Below, piece by piece: positions 14,624 to 21,628 of a stretch of 40,763 nt of DNA. How positions within the stretch are numbered: position 1 is the stretch's first letter; every line of letters begins with the position of its first letter. This stretch comes from a virus. Position numbers and translations under genes: made by a program. A model generated the notes under the pieces. It had not been told where the DNA came from and searched no databases. It was given only the letters and a program-made list of their open reading frames with translations. The DNA lies in IMG/VR virus record IMGVR_UViG_3300038427_000339, positions 1-40,763 of that record. One strand, 5' to 3'.

Positions 14624-15602
14624 TATCTTTCCCCTCGAAGTATCCGTTCTGCATCAGTAGCCAGATACTTTCATGTTTATCCTTTGACACCGATAATCCC
14701 TGCTCGCCGCAAATCCGGTGTAAGTCCTCTAAAAGATACTCTCCGTCTAATCTATCTATCAGTTCTCTTAATGCCGGGTCTTGAGGCACACCAATCCGGT
14801 CGAAGTATTGGTCGTGGGTTTCAAAGTCCGTATCCCTGGCTTTGAACATATCAATGATAGAGGGAGATTTTCTAGTGGTGAAAGGCTCTTGTGTCTCCAC
14901 GTCCACGCCGGCCCAGGCTTCGGATAGCTCCTGACTCCACCACGATACGAGTTCGTTCTTAACCATACCCTGAAATTCCGGCTTCTCGGTATCTATGAAA
15001 GTGTAAGCTCTGGTATCCTCGCCCATTTCCTGCAGGATTTTGAACTTCTGTTTGGCCTCGGTGAGTATATCCCGCATCCACTTGTCTTTACTGCCATACC
15101 GAATCTGCCTAGCTGATGGTTCTTTCAACATGATAGCTCCATAGATACCGCGCAGTATCCGGCTGCCGACATCACTTGAGCTGTGATAGATATAGACAAT
15201 AATCATGTGGCGTTGCCGTGAAAGTGAGTTGTAGCTCTTGAGATGCTCCTCAAGCTCTTTGTTACCCGCCGGCGCAGTGGTCGTTCCCTCATCTATCAAA
15301 GCAATACAGTCCCCGGTCTTTTTCAAGTCCTCTGAGTTTTTGATAACATAGCCTTCGGGTAGCAGCTTTTTCTTAGCTTCGGGAAAGTTCACCACGACAG
15401 GTAAAAGATCGTACTGTTTTGACAGGGTCTCCAGCAAGTAATAGGCCAGACCGGACTTGCCGGCTCCCACGTTGCCGAGGATAACATTAGTCGAGGGGAG
15501 TAATACTAGGTCTTTCAACTGCATGGTATGCGGTTTCGTTTCTTCCGGTTTGGGTTTCTCGTTATTCTGCGAATCCTTTAGGTAATCGGTTATATCGCCC
15601 AT
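14610..15602 (-). CDS. P-loop ATPase, HerA/FtsK or Zot-like, with SAP-like C terminus
   Basis: 330 residues. Walker A is GNVGAGKS at residues 43-50, preceded by a hydrophobic strand (TNVIL); Walker B is CIALIDEG at 99-106; IIVYIYHSSSD may provide the sensor polar residues. This resembles the single-domain P-loop ATPases of the HerA/FtsK packaging and Zot groups. An acidic middle part follows. The end (YLLEDLHRICGEQGLSVS plus a basic helix) resembles a SAP-type DNA-binding motif. It may move or package DNA, or serve replication in the same operon. It lacks the nuclease domain of a terminase large subunit. Confidence 0.6.
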   Translation of the reverse strand: MGDITDYLKDSQNNEKPKPEETKPHTMQLKDLVLLPSTNVILGNVGAGKSGLAYYLLETLSKQYDLLPVVVNFPEAKKKLLPEGYVIKNSEDLKKTGDCIALIDEGTTTAPAGNKELEEHLKSYNSLSRQRHMIIVYIYHSSSDVGSRILRGIYGAIMLKEPSARQIRYGSKDKWMRDILTEAKQKFKILQEMGEDTRAYTFIDTEKPEFQGMVKNELVSWWSQELSEAWAGVDVETQEPFTTRKSPSIIDMFKARDTDFETHDQYFDRIGVPQDPALRELIDRLDGEYLLEDLHRICGEQGLSVSKDKHESIWLLMQNGYFEGKDNASV

Positions 15603-15941
15603 CTATTTACCCTCTACTTTGGCTAATACAGCTCTAATAGTATCGCCTATCTCATTCAACTGTGCCGGTGTAAATACTACCCTATTTGTGCCGTCCTCTT
15701 TGCCGGTTATTGCTGATAAACCGATACCGTCATTATGAGTGATAAATAAGACACGCTCTAGTACCTTGTGCATCGCCGGTGCTTCGATTATCAGGCGAGC
15801 ATTAGCGTCAGTCTGTGAATTAGAGTCAGGCCAGACATGACAAACTATCCTACCATCTGCGCCTAGTATTATTCGGTGATCCCCAATAGAAAAGTCGCGA
15901 TATACCTCACTCATTTTCCAGGGTGCTTTAGTGTAATCCAT
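15603..15941 (-). CDS. Phage small protein, paralog of the next upstream gene
   Basis: 112 residues beginning MDYTKAPWKM and carrying DANARLIIEAPAMHKVLE, the hallmark of a widespread phage family in which 'ANAxLIxxAPxMxE' follows a short beta domain. Function unknown. It ends in AKVEGK; the tandem upstream copy ends in AKAEGK, and nucleotide identity at both gene ends marks an old tandem duplication. Stop and start are adjacent. Confidence 0.65.
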   Translation of the reverse strand: MDYTKAPWKMSEVYRDFSIGDHRIILGADGRIVCHVWPDSNSQTDANARLIIEAPAMHKVLERVLFITHNDGIGLSAITGKEDGTNRVVFTPAQLNEIGDTIRAVLAKVEGK

Positions 15942-16250
15942 CTATTTACCCTCCGCTTTGGCTAATATTCTTTTAGCTTTATGAGTAAGCCAATCGCGCC
16001 ACCATTCACCAGTTTTATCTTGGTTACTTTGAGCTACACACAATACATCTTCCCATTCTTCATACATGGCCGGTGCAGCTTCTATCAGGTGGGCATTGGC
16101 TTCGTGGTCATTATATTTATTGGCATAAGGTGTCGTGGCGATCACTCTACTTTTAACATCATCTTCCTTGACTTTTATCACCCATTCATATTTGCCACTG
16201 GCTAGATTTTTTTGTTTCTGGGCTTCCCATTTCCCTTTAGTGTAATTCAT
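15942..16250 (-). CDS. Phage small protein, paralog of the next downstream gene
   Basis: 102 residues beginning MNYTKGKWEAQ with HEANAHLIEAAPAMYEEWE in the middle, the same uncharacterised phage family as the 112-residue neighbour. The two differ in the linker after the conserved helix. Confidence 0.65.
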   Translation of the reverse strand: MNYTKGKWEAQKQKNLASGKYEWVIKVKEDDVKSRVIATTPYANKYNDHEANAHLIEAAPAMYEEWEDVLCVAQSNQDKTGEWWRDWLTHKAKRILAKAEGK

Positions 16251-16266
16251 GCTCTTTACTCCTTTA

Positions 16267-16452
16267 CTAACTAATTTTACTACTCTTGTCTACTTCCATC
16301 AGTTGCTTGATGTCCTCAACCAGATAACGCCGGTCTCTCCTGGGGCCTATTCGGAAAGATTTTATTATACCCTGATTGCTCCAGCGCACGACAGTGTTTT
16401 GATGGATGTTTAGTTTTTTAGCCACATCTGAGGTAGTTAATGGTCTGCTCAT
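16267..16452 (-). CDS. MerR/excisionase-type helix-turn-helix protein
   Basis: 61 residues. LTTSDVAKKLNIHQNTVVRW then IKSFRIGPRRDRRYLVEDI is the complete excisionase-family domain: helix-turn-helix followed by a basic wing. Such proteins bind DNA as excisionases or small regulators. The ATG overlaps the upstream gene stop as ATGA. Confidence 0.75.
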   Translation of the reverse strand: MSRPLTTSDVAKKLNIHQNTVVRWSNQGIIKSFRIGPRRDRRYLVEDIKQLMEVDKSSKIS

Positions 16453-16730
16453 AGTGGCCTACCTTCCTTGTCGTACCAGGTGCTATTCTTAAATTCGGTA
16501 TCACCAACCTCGTCTACATGATAGCCGTCAATGTCCTCGGCATATTCGGCAGTAAATTCGACAGGTCTAACGAATTGCTTGTTACTGTTAGTGTCAAGGA
16601 TTTTATGCAGGTCTATTTTACCAGAATCCATTAACTCATCTACTTTTGTTATTGCCTCGGCCTGGCTATCAGCCTCTACATCCGGGACTTTTACCCGGAC
16701 TATGGGGAATACATAAACTGTGTATTTCAT
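16449..16730 (-). CDS. Hypothetical protein
   Basis: 93 residues. Begins with a beta strand (KYTVYVFPIVRVKVPDVEAD) followed by a helix AEAITKVDEL, the pattern of a small alpha/beta domain common in phages, and ends in an acidic region. Overlaps both neighbours by four bases. Function unknown. Confidence 0.6.
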   Translation of the reverse strand: MKYTVYVFPIVRVKVPDVEADSQAEAITKVDELMDSGKIDLHKILDTNSNKQFVRPVEFTAEYAEDIDGYHVDEVGDTEFKNSTWYDKEGRPL

Positions 16731-17101
16731 GCTTTCACTTCCTGGCTAAACACCGGCTCGACTTCTTTCTGACACTTCCAGCAATAGTAACTGGAGGGGT
16801 CGTCAAATTGGCCTTGATCCTCTACCTCATCCCCACAAAAGGGGCATTTCGCCGGAGGTAGTTTTTCGCAGTTAATGTCCTCTGCGTCAAAGAAGTCAAG
16901 AGACGGCCAAGTGATACCATATTCACAGTCCTGATTATCGTGTACCCTCTCCAGTATTTTCTCGGCCTGTTCTTTAGTGCATTTATAACGCAGCTCTCTT
17001 GCTCTCTGAAAGACATCCGCTACTCCCCAAAGGGCATAAGCTACTACGTCCTCGTCCTTGTAACTTGCTAGGTCTTGCTTCAACTCTTTAATCGTTGGCA
17101 C
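16727..17101 (-). CDS. Hypothetical protein with C-terminal zinc ribbon
   Basis: 124 residues. A helical N-terminal domain with TIKELKQDLASYKDEDVVAY is common in phage proteins of unknown function. The C-terminal part has CPFCGDEV and CWKCQKEV, a four-Cys zinc ribbon. The GTG start follows AAAGGAG. Confidence 0.65.
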   Translation of the reverse strand: MPTIKELKQDLASYKDEDVVAYALWGVADVFQRARELRYKCTKEQAEKILERVHDNQDCEYGITWPSLDFFDAEDINCEKLPPAKCPFCGDEVEDQGQFDDPSSYYCWKCQKEVEPVFSQEVKA

Positions 17102-17134
17102 TTTTACACTCCTTTCCGGGTCATACCGGATATT

Positions 17135-17383
17135 TTATTTTGCTATTGAACCATCCTGACAGATACTTTCGGGAAGCTGCGGGTCGTCCTCTTCACTCTC
17201 CCCGATATCCACTAACTTATAGTGGTCAGTCCATTCTTTCTGACAGTTAAGGCACTCTACTTTCTGGTACATCATATCATCCAGGAAGTCAGCATCTTGG
17301 GCGTCAATATTATCACTGCCACAATACGGACACCGGACACCATGATCTTCTAAATACTTCTTTTTAGCTTCTTCTGATAACAT
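17135..17383 (-). CDS. Zinc-ribbon protein
   Basis: 82 residues. CPYCGSDNI and CLNCQKEW, 24 residues apart, make a classic zinc ribbon between strand segments, as in many phage and transcription-factor-like proteins. The hairpin CCGGGT-TAAT-ACCCGG (17402-17417) lies just before its ribosome site. Confidence 0.65.
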   Translation of the reverse strand: MLSEEAKKKYLEDHGVRCPYCGSDNIDAQDADFLDDMMYQKVECLNCQKEWTDHYKLVDIGESEEDDPQLPESICQDGSIAK

Positions 17384-17425
17384 ACTATTTCACCTTTCCT
17401 TTCCGGGTTAATACCCGGCATTACC

Positions 17426-17794
17426 TTATTTTTGTTGTAAATCCCACCTGTGCCAGCAATCTATAATATTATCGCACTCCCTTACTGGTACATATCCCTT
17501 ACCACCTACCCAGGATCGCCAATCGTGAACATCTTTTCCCAGGTGTCCACAATTACAGCATACTTTTATACTCTGGTCTGATAGCCAGTCCAGGGCAGCT
17601 TGTTTTTCCCCTTGCTCAAAAGCGTCTAGTGGTATCCGGTTATTAAAGTAATTGGCAGCTCTCAGGCCGTGTTCTTTACAAGTTGCGTAGCCATCGGCAT
17701 AGCCTATCTTATATTGACCCTCATTCCCTAGTGCTTCCCATTCTACCCGGGAATAGATACGCTTGGTACGTGCGCCGATGTATTCTTGTATCAT
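17426..17794 (-). CDS. Hypothetical Cys/Trp-rich protein
   Basis: 122 residues. A helical N-terminal part (QYKIGYADGYATCKEHG) is followed by CCNCGHLGKDVHDW and CDNIIDCWHRW, giving five Cys near a possible zinc site. ATGA-type overlap with the upstream gene. Function unknown. Confidence 0.6.
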   Translation of the reverse strand: MIQEYIGARTKRIYSRVEWEALGNEGQYKIGYADGYATCKEHGLRAANYFNNRIPLDAFEQGEKQAALDWLSDQSIKVCCNCGHLGKDVHDWRSWVGGKGYVPVRECDNIIDCWHRWDLQQK

Positions 17795-18441
17795 AACTCG
17801 TCAACCTCTAGGGCTAATCTACCTTGGCCGGCCTGTGCTTTTTTAACTCTTTTACCGCATACCTGTAAAGTATTCATACTAACTTGCTTGGTAGTAACAA
17901 TCGGAGTTACCAGCTCTTGCTCTGATTCTTCGCCTGTTTCTATACCCTCATCATTAACCATAACCTCGTCAATAGGTTTCTCTTTAGTGGCAATAGAGAT
18001 ACCGTGTTTTCTCAATAATACCTCGGCCCTGGCTATATCGGTATTTCTCTGCAATACCTCGGCCTCATGTAGCAACTCGGGTAAGTATTGCCTTGCTACG
18101 TTACACATTTCAGTATTGATGTCGTAGTATTCCGCACAAACATCGTTACCGTCTCCGATCCAATAGGTGTCCCCGTACTCAATACTCCGGGGTAAGCCTT
18201 GCCGGTTATCGAATTGGGAGAGGAAATTTTCCTTGTCCTCACCCTGGTCAAAATAGGTAGAGTAAAATCCGGCTAGGTCATAATGGGCTATGAAGCTGCA
18301 GTGATTGATAAGATGATGATAGATTGCTTTGGTGAAGTGGTCTCGCTTGCAACCGTGCTTTAGAAAAGTATCCCATGCTCTGATAACTTGCTGTTTTTCC
18401 TTTGCTGTCATAAACTTTGTATCTTTGAATTGATAGTCCAT
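17791..18441 (-). CDS. Hypothetical protein
   Basis: 216 residues. The N-terminal 100 residues are helical and His/Tyr/Phe-rich (AIYHHLINHCSFIAHYDLAGFYSTYF); a stretch IGDGNDVCAEYYDINTEMC follows, then an acidic linker and a short basic tail. No family was recognised. Its ribosome site follows ACCCGGGAAAGGAGTG, the sequence also seen before two nearby genes. Confidence 0.6.
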   Translation of the reverse strand: MDYQFKDTKFMTAKEKQQVIRAWDTFLKHGCKRDHFTKAIYHHLINHCSFIAHYDLAGFYSTYFDQGEDKENFLSQFDNRQGLPRSIEYGDTYWIGDGNDVCAEYYDINTEMCNVARQYLPELLHEAEVLQRNTDIARAEVLLRKHGISIATKEKPIDEVMVNDEGIETGEESEQELVTPIVTTKQVSMNTLQVCGKRVKKAQAGQGRLALEVDEL

Positions 18442-18535
18442 ATTGCTCTTTCACTCCTTTCCCGGGTATCTGCTATCCTTGCCTCCCGGCAAACAAGGTA
18501 ATTAGCTCTACACACTCCCTATATATAGCCTTAAC

Positions 18536-18778
18536 TTAAAAATGCTCTAAGTTTCTAGCGGTCTTTTTGTCCATGTGATTAAGAGGCTCATATTGATAGC
18601 TTGCTTCTTTTAACACGACACTCAATATGATTTTCGGCAATCTAAAATCATTCTCGTATTTTTCGAGGTCTATTGCGCCAGAATTTAACAAGTCCTTTGC
18701 TCTTTTGTGAAAAAATCCCATAAAATCACTGTCGTCTAGTAATGCTTGAAACTTTGCTGTAAATTGTTCTCTTGTCAT
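18536..18778 (-). CDS. Hypothetical helical protein
   Basis: 80 residues from the ATG that follows TAGGAGTG (six codons inside the longest frame). Mostly helical (TAKFQALLDDSDFMGFFHKRAKDL). Overlaps the tiny gene at 18775-18855 by four bases. No family was recognised. Confidence 0.55.
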   Translation of the reverse strand: MTREQFTAKFQALLDDSDFMGFFHKRAKDLLNSGAIDLEKYENDFRLPKIILSVVLKEASYQYEPLNHMDKKTARNLEHF

Positions 18779-18855
18779 AGCTTCACTCCTATACAATATT
18801 TAATCCTCTCACCTATACCCAGGACTGAAAACCTAGACGGCTGCTCATCACTCAC
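18775..18855 (-). CDS. 26-residue coupled peptide
   Basis: GTG-started short frame reading MSDEQPSRFSVLG and ending KYCIGVKL. Its stop overlaps the next ATG as ATGA, and its start directly follows the stop of the 22-residue frame upstream. Evidence is only the tight packing; it may be a coupling peptide rather than a functional protein. Confidence 0.3.
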   Translation of the reverse strand: MSDEQPSRFSVLGIGERIKYCIGVKL

Positions 18856-18924
18856 CTAGTCCGATTGTTCAAGCTGCGCTCTTGCTTGGTCTCTTGCCCT
18901 GTTTTCCTTTTCCGTACTCACCAC
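18856..18924 (-). CDS. 22-residue charged peptide
   Basis: GTG-started short frame, MVSTEKENRARDQARAQLEQ and two more residues, a strongly charged helix. AAAGGAG lies about ten bases upstream inside the end of the 36-residue gene. A tandem GTG GTG start makes the exact first codon uncertain. Confidence 0.35.
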   Translation of the reverse strand: MVSTEKENRARDQARAQLEQSD

Positions 18925-18928
18925 TTTG

Positions 18929-19039
18929 TTACGCTCCTTTTCTATTTATTTTTATGCTCTTAATCCGGCCCGGGTAGTTTACGCAGAAGCTACCACACAC
19001 CGGCAATTTACACTTGATACACTTGGTAGGTAGTTTCAT
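18929..19039 (-). CDS. 36-residue Cys4 peptide
   Basis: Short gene with CIKCKLPVCGSFC near the N terminus, a compact four-Cys cluster, and a basic tail. Its ATG overlaps the stop of the 74-residue upstream gene as ATGA, supporting translation. Similar in style to the 31-residue Cys4 gene at 14274-14369. Confidence 0.5.
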   Translation of the reverse strand: MKLPTKCIKCKLPVCGSFCVNYPGRIKSIKINRKGA

Positions 19040-19260
19040 TCTTTTGCGTCTCTAATATCATCAGGTACGGTCAATTTATTCCACTGGTTAAGTTTACGAG
19101 CTATTGCTACACAATTTTGACAAGTACGATTAAGGCCATAAGTAATCAACCAGTATTTTTGTTGTCTTAAATTTAATTGCCAGTCATACTCATAATGTAT
19201 ATTTGCTTCTGTTAAATGCTGCCGTTCATCTTTATTCAATAGCTTCCAGTTCTTAATCAT
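19036..19260 (-). CDS. Hypothetical protein
   Basis: 74 residues, Tyr/Trp/Asn-rich, with CQNC in the middle (NRTCQNCVAIARKLNQW) and a helical pattern. It lies one base from the end of the clamp-loader gene. Function unknown. Confidence 0.55.
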   Translation of the reverse strand: MIKNWKLLNKDERQHLTEANIHYEYDWQLNLRQQKYWLITYGLNRTCQNCVAIARKLNQWNKLTVPDDIRDAKE

Positions 19261-19261
19261 T

Positions 19262-20005
19262 TTATTTAGCTCCGGTTAGCTGACAACATAACTGTTCTAG
19301 GGTATTTTCCGCGCGTCTCATGTTACCGAATGAGCTTCCGCAGATGTTGTTAAAAGCATGTTCATCCGGGGTGAGTCCCATGCTGTTACATATCCGGGAT
19401 AACTTACACTTGATAATATTATCGGATAGCTTTTGAAAAGGATAGAGCTGACACCTGGCCGTTATGGTGTCAGGTATCTTGCTAAATTGGCCGGTTGGCC
19501 TTATCTCCCCGGTTGCTTGGTCTCGATATGTAGTCATATAATCAGTAGTACACATTATTACTACTAGATACGGCGGCGGCTCTTCTAACAGTCTTAGAAG
19601 AGCGTTAAATGCCTCGGTGGTTAGCGTTTGGCACTCATCAATAATATATACCTTATGCTTGCCTATTGGTGAGTAATTTGCTTTATAGCACAAGTCTTTT
19701 ATATCCTCAATACCCCGGTGTGTAGCTGCGTCAATCTCTATGGTGTCCCAATGGTGACCAGCCTGGATCGTTCTACAGTTATCACATACGCCACAAGGCT
19801 CTCCAGTTCCGTTCATATTATCGCAGTTCAGCGTCATGGCTAACACCCGGGCTGTGCTTGTCTTTCCGCTTCCGCTAGGGCCGAATAGTAGATAACTATG
19901 GTGATAATGCTTGGTGATTGCCTGGCTCTTTAGTATCGGTATAATATTGTCCTGGCCTAATACATCGTTGAACTCTTGAGGTCGCCAATCGTTATATATT
20001 ACCAT
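19262..20005 (-). CDS. dnaX-like: DNA polymerase III gamma/tau-like clamp-loader subunit
   Basis: 247-residue AAA+ ATPase, close to the conserved N-terminal part of bacterial DnaX. Walker A is GPSGSGKT at 42-49. The DnaX zinc module is complete (Cys61, Cys71, Cys74, Cys77). Walker B is VYIIDECQ at 119-126, where bacterial DnaX usually has DEVH, and the SRC-type arginine finger appears as TARCQ. It is truncated relative to host DnaX: the lid and collar domains are reduced to about 60 residues. In the cell it would load a sliding clamp or alter the host loader. It is strong evidence that the host is bacterial. Confidence 0.88.
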   Translation of the reverse strand: MVIYNDWRPQEFNDVLGQDNIIPILKSQAITKHYHHSYLLFGPSGSGKTSTARVLAMTLNCDNMNGTGEPCGVCDNCRTIQAGHHWDTIEIDAATHRGIEDIKDLCYKANYSPIGKHKVYIIDECQTLTTEAFNALLRLLEEPPPYLVVIMCTTDYMTTYRDQATGEIRPTGQFSKIPDTITARCQLYPFQKLSDNIIKCKLSRICNSMGLTPDEHAFNNICGSSFGNMRRAENTLEQLCCQLTGAK

Positions 20006-20006
20006 T

Positions 20007-20306
20007 TTAGTTATCCCTTAACCATGCTTTAACAGCGAATATGTCTTGAAATTCCTGGTCATTTAGAGACTCAATCTCTAGCGTGTCCTGGTTAAGATTG
20101 TTGATTTTCCAGTGTAGCCTTGCCGTTTTACCAAACATATCAGTCCACGCATAAGTGGAGCGTACTAGATAAGCCTTACCGGTTGCCTTGCCGTAATAAC
20201 CTCTGTATGAAACATCATTGAAAAATCTTTTGTTGCCTAGTGAGAACCAATGTCCATTAGCTGCTCTGATATCCCTCAATAGTGTTTTACTTTTGGCCAG
20301 TGTCAT
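20007..20306 (-). CDS. Conserved phage hypothetical protein
   Basis: 99 residues with NKRFFNDVSYRGYYGKATGK and YLVRSTYAWTDMF, a beta-rich sequence with a character common among phage replication-region proteins of unknown function. Ends one base before the clamp-loader gene starts. Confidence 0.6.
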   Translation of the reverse strand: MTLAKSKTLLRDIRAANGHWFSLGNKRFFNDVSYRGYYGKATGKAYLVRSTYAWTDMFGKTARLHWKINNLNQDTLEIESLNDQEFQDIFAVKAWLRDN

Positions 20307-20351
20307 TGTTTTTTATCCCTTATAACCTGCCTGGTCTTGATGGCTCAGGTC

Positions 20352-20537
20352 TTATGGTTGCGCCATGCCCTTAATTTGCCCGTAGGACAGCTTTTTTAAT
20401 CCTGGATGATGTTTTACACTTATTAAGCTCATAACAATCATATCTGAATCATGCATAAAAACAAGCTGGAAATAATTATCATAATTTGCGTGTTCTACAG
20501 CTCTGCAATCTGCACATTGTTTAAAATTTATATTCAT
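20352..20537 (-). CDS. Hypothetical small protein, first gene of the operon
   Basis: 61 residues with CADC near the N terminus and several Met/His residues. The ATG lies only nine bases after the -10 box of the promoter at 20547-20574, so its message would be nearly leaderless. No Shine-Dalgarno is visible. Function unknown. Confidence 0.5.
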   Translation of the reverse strand: MNINFKQCADCRAVEHANYDNYFQLVFMHDSDMIVMSLISVKHHPGLKKLSYGQIKGMAQP

Positions 20538-20546
20538 TCTTTATAC

Positions 20547-20574
20547 ATTTTAGCATAAACAATAGTTTTGTCAA
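20547..20574 (-). promoter_or_regulatory. Promoter of the 11.3-20.5 kb leftward operon
   Basis: On the minus strand TTGACA (20569-20574), 16 bases, then TAAAAT (20547-20552) with TGC directly before the -10 box (extended -10). The start of transcription should fall within a few bases of the ATG at 20537. Confidence 0.75.
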
Positions 20575-20760
20575 TAGTTTTTGAAAATATATTTTTGGCA
20601 TTAGATAATCTGAAATAGATAATATTAACAGTCTTTGATATATATAATTTACTGTTAATAGTAAACTGTATATAATAAGACGCATTGAATACGTATTTTA
20701 ACGGTAGGAATAAGGTCTCACTGGCAACTATGTTTACTGAAAATTCAATTATAAAATAAA
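20575..20760. promoter_or_regulatory. A/T-rich control region with operator-like palindromes
   Basis: About 190 bases with no gene. ATTAACAGT (20624-20632) is mirrored by ACTGTTAAT (20651-20659), and TTTACTGTTAATAGTAAA (20648-20665) is itself a palindrome with a six-base centre. These overlap just upstream of the leftward promoter and look like repressor or activator sites. The binding protein is unknown. Confidence 0.5.
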
Positions 20761-20798
20761 ACGCCCGGGAATGTAATCCCGGGCGTACCCCTGGGGTA
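20761..20798 (-). terminator. Rho-independent terminator for the 20.8-23.5 kb minus-strand genes
   Basis: ACGCCCGGGA and TCCCGGGCGT (20761-20770 and 20777-20786) pair over ten bases with a six-base loop. On the minus strand the stem is followed by TTTTATTTTA. A second small palindrome, TACCCCTGGGGTA, precedes it. Confidence 0.88.
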
Positions 20799-20825
20799 AA
20801 AACCTTTATGCCTTAAATAATCGGC

Positions 20826-21527
20826 TTAGGTGTCTGTACTAACCGTTGCTTCCTCAACAGCTTTATTGGTTTTCTTCACGTCCGCCTGTTTCCTTTTCTC
20901 GATAAATGTTTTTAGGTTCAAAGTGGTAGGGCAGTCTTTACACTGTTCGCTATATGAGACACTAACCTGACCTAGTAGGTCCTCAAGAGATTTACGGTAT
21001 CTACTCATCACGCCGGCGTACTCTAAATATTCCTCGTCATGCTGTCCGGATTCAACTACTTCTTTGGTACCAATCAGCATTAACTGGTCAGATAACGAGG
21101 CTAATTCACTAAATACACGGGTATCTTTACCTATACGGGATGCTATAGGGATTGTCTCTTTAGCGTGGGCCCGGAGTGTGCGCGCATGTTTCGCTATACA
21201 GTCACAGGATTGACCATTTATCCGCCCTTTATTCGGGAGATGCACGGTCTCTAGGTCGGTAGCGTTATCTATGAGCAGGTCCAGTTGGAAACGATAAGTA
21301 GAATCGTCCGTCACGTAATCAGGTGGAGAAGATTCTCTGGATTCGGTCGGCTCCTCATCCTCAATCTTGCCAATTTTAGAAAGCTCAGCGTCGATAGAAC
21401 TCAAGGAATCGTCAATATCCTTGGTCACTTTCTTAATACCATTTAGACCGTCTTTTATAAAATTCCCAGCCACTGAAAAGGGACTTTCGCCTATACCGGG
21501 TAACTTGGGTAATCCAAAGGGAGACAT
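20826..21527 (-). CDS. Hypothetical acidic protein
   Basis: 233 residues. The N terminus is Pro/Gly-rich and amphipathic (MSPFGLPKLPGIGESPFSVAG), followed by a Glu/Ser-rich spacer. A helical domain holds CDCIAKHARTLRAHAKET and CKDCPTTLNL, possibly a metal site. A basic C-terminal tail ends the protein. No family was recognised. It lies between the tRNA and the terminator and is the last gene of its transcript. Confidence 0.6.
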   Translation of the reverse strand: MSPFGLPKLPGIGESPFSVAGNFIKDGLNGIKKVTKDIDDSLSSIDAELSKIGKIEDEEPTESRESSPPDYVTDDSTYRFQLDLLIDNATDLETVHLPNKGRINGQSCDCIAKHARTLRAHAKETIPIASRIGKDTRVFSELASLSDQLMLIGTKEVVESGQHDEEYLEYAGVMSRYRKSLEDLLGQVSVSYSEQCKDCPTTLNLKTFIEKRKQADVKKTNKAVEEATVSTDT

Positions 21528-21546
21528 ACTACACCTCCGTAATTTT

Positions 21547-21621
21547 TGGTAGCGAGTAGTGGAATCGAACCACTGACCTTCAGGTTATGGGCCTGACGAG
21601 CTACCTCTGCTCCAGCTCGCG
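21547..21621 (-). tRNA. tRNA-Met (CAT), initiator-like
   Basis: A cloverleaf of 75 bases including encoded CCA. D stem GAGC/GCTC, anticodon stem TCAGG/CCTGA with loop CCCATAA (anticodon CAT), variable loop AGGTC, T stem AGTGG/CCACT with TTCGATT. Initiator traits are the A11-U24 pair, a mismatched 1-72 position (C and U) and the TGGAGCAG...GGTAGCTCGTC core shared with bacterial tRNA-fMet. Odd points: C at position 33 instead of U, a C7-A66 mismatch, and only two of the three initiator G-C pairs. A perfect 7-base partner for the 3' acceptor strand lies a few bases upstream (21624-21630), so the 5' end is uncertain. Confidence 0.8.
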
Positions 21622-21628
21622 TCACTCG

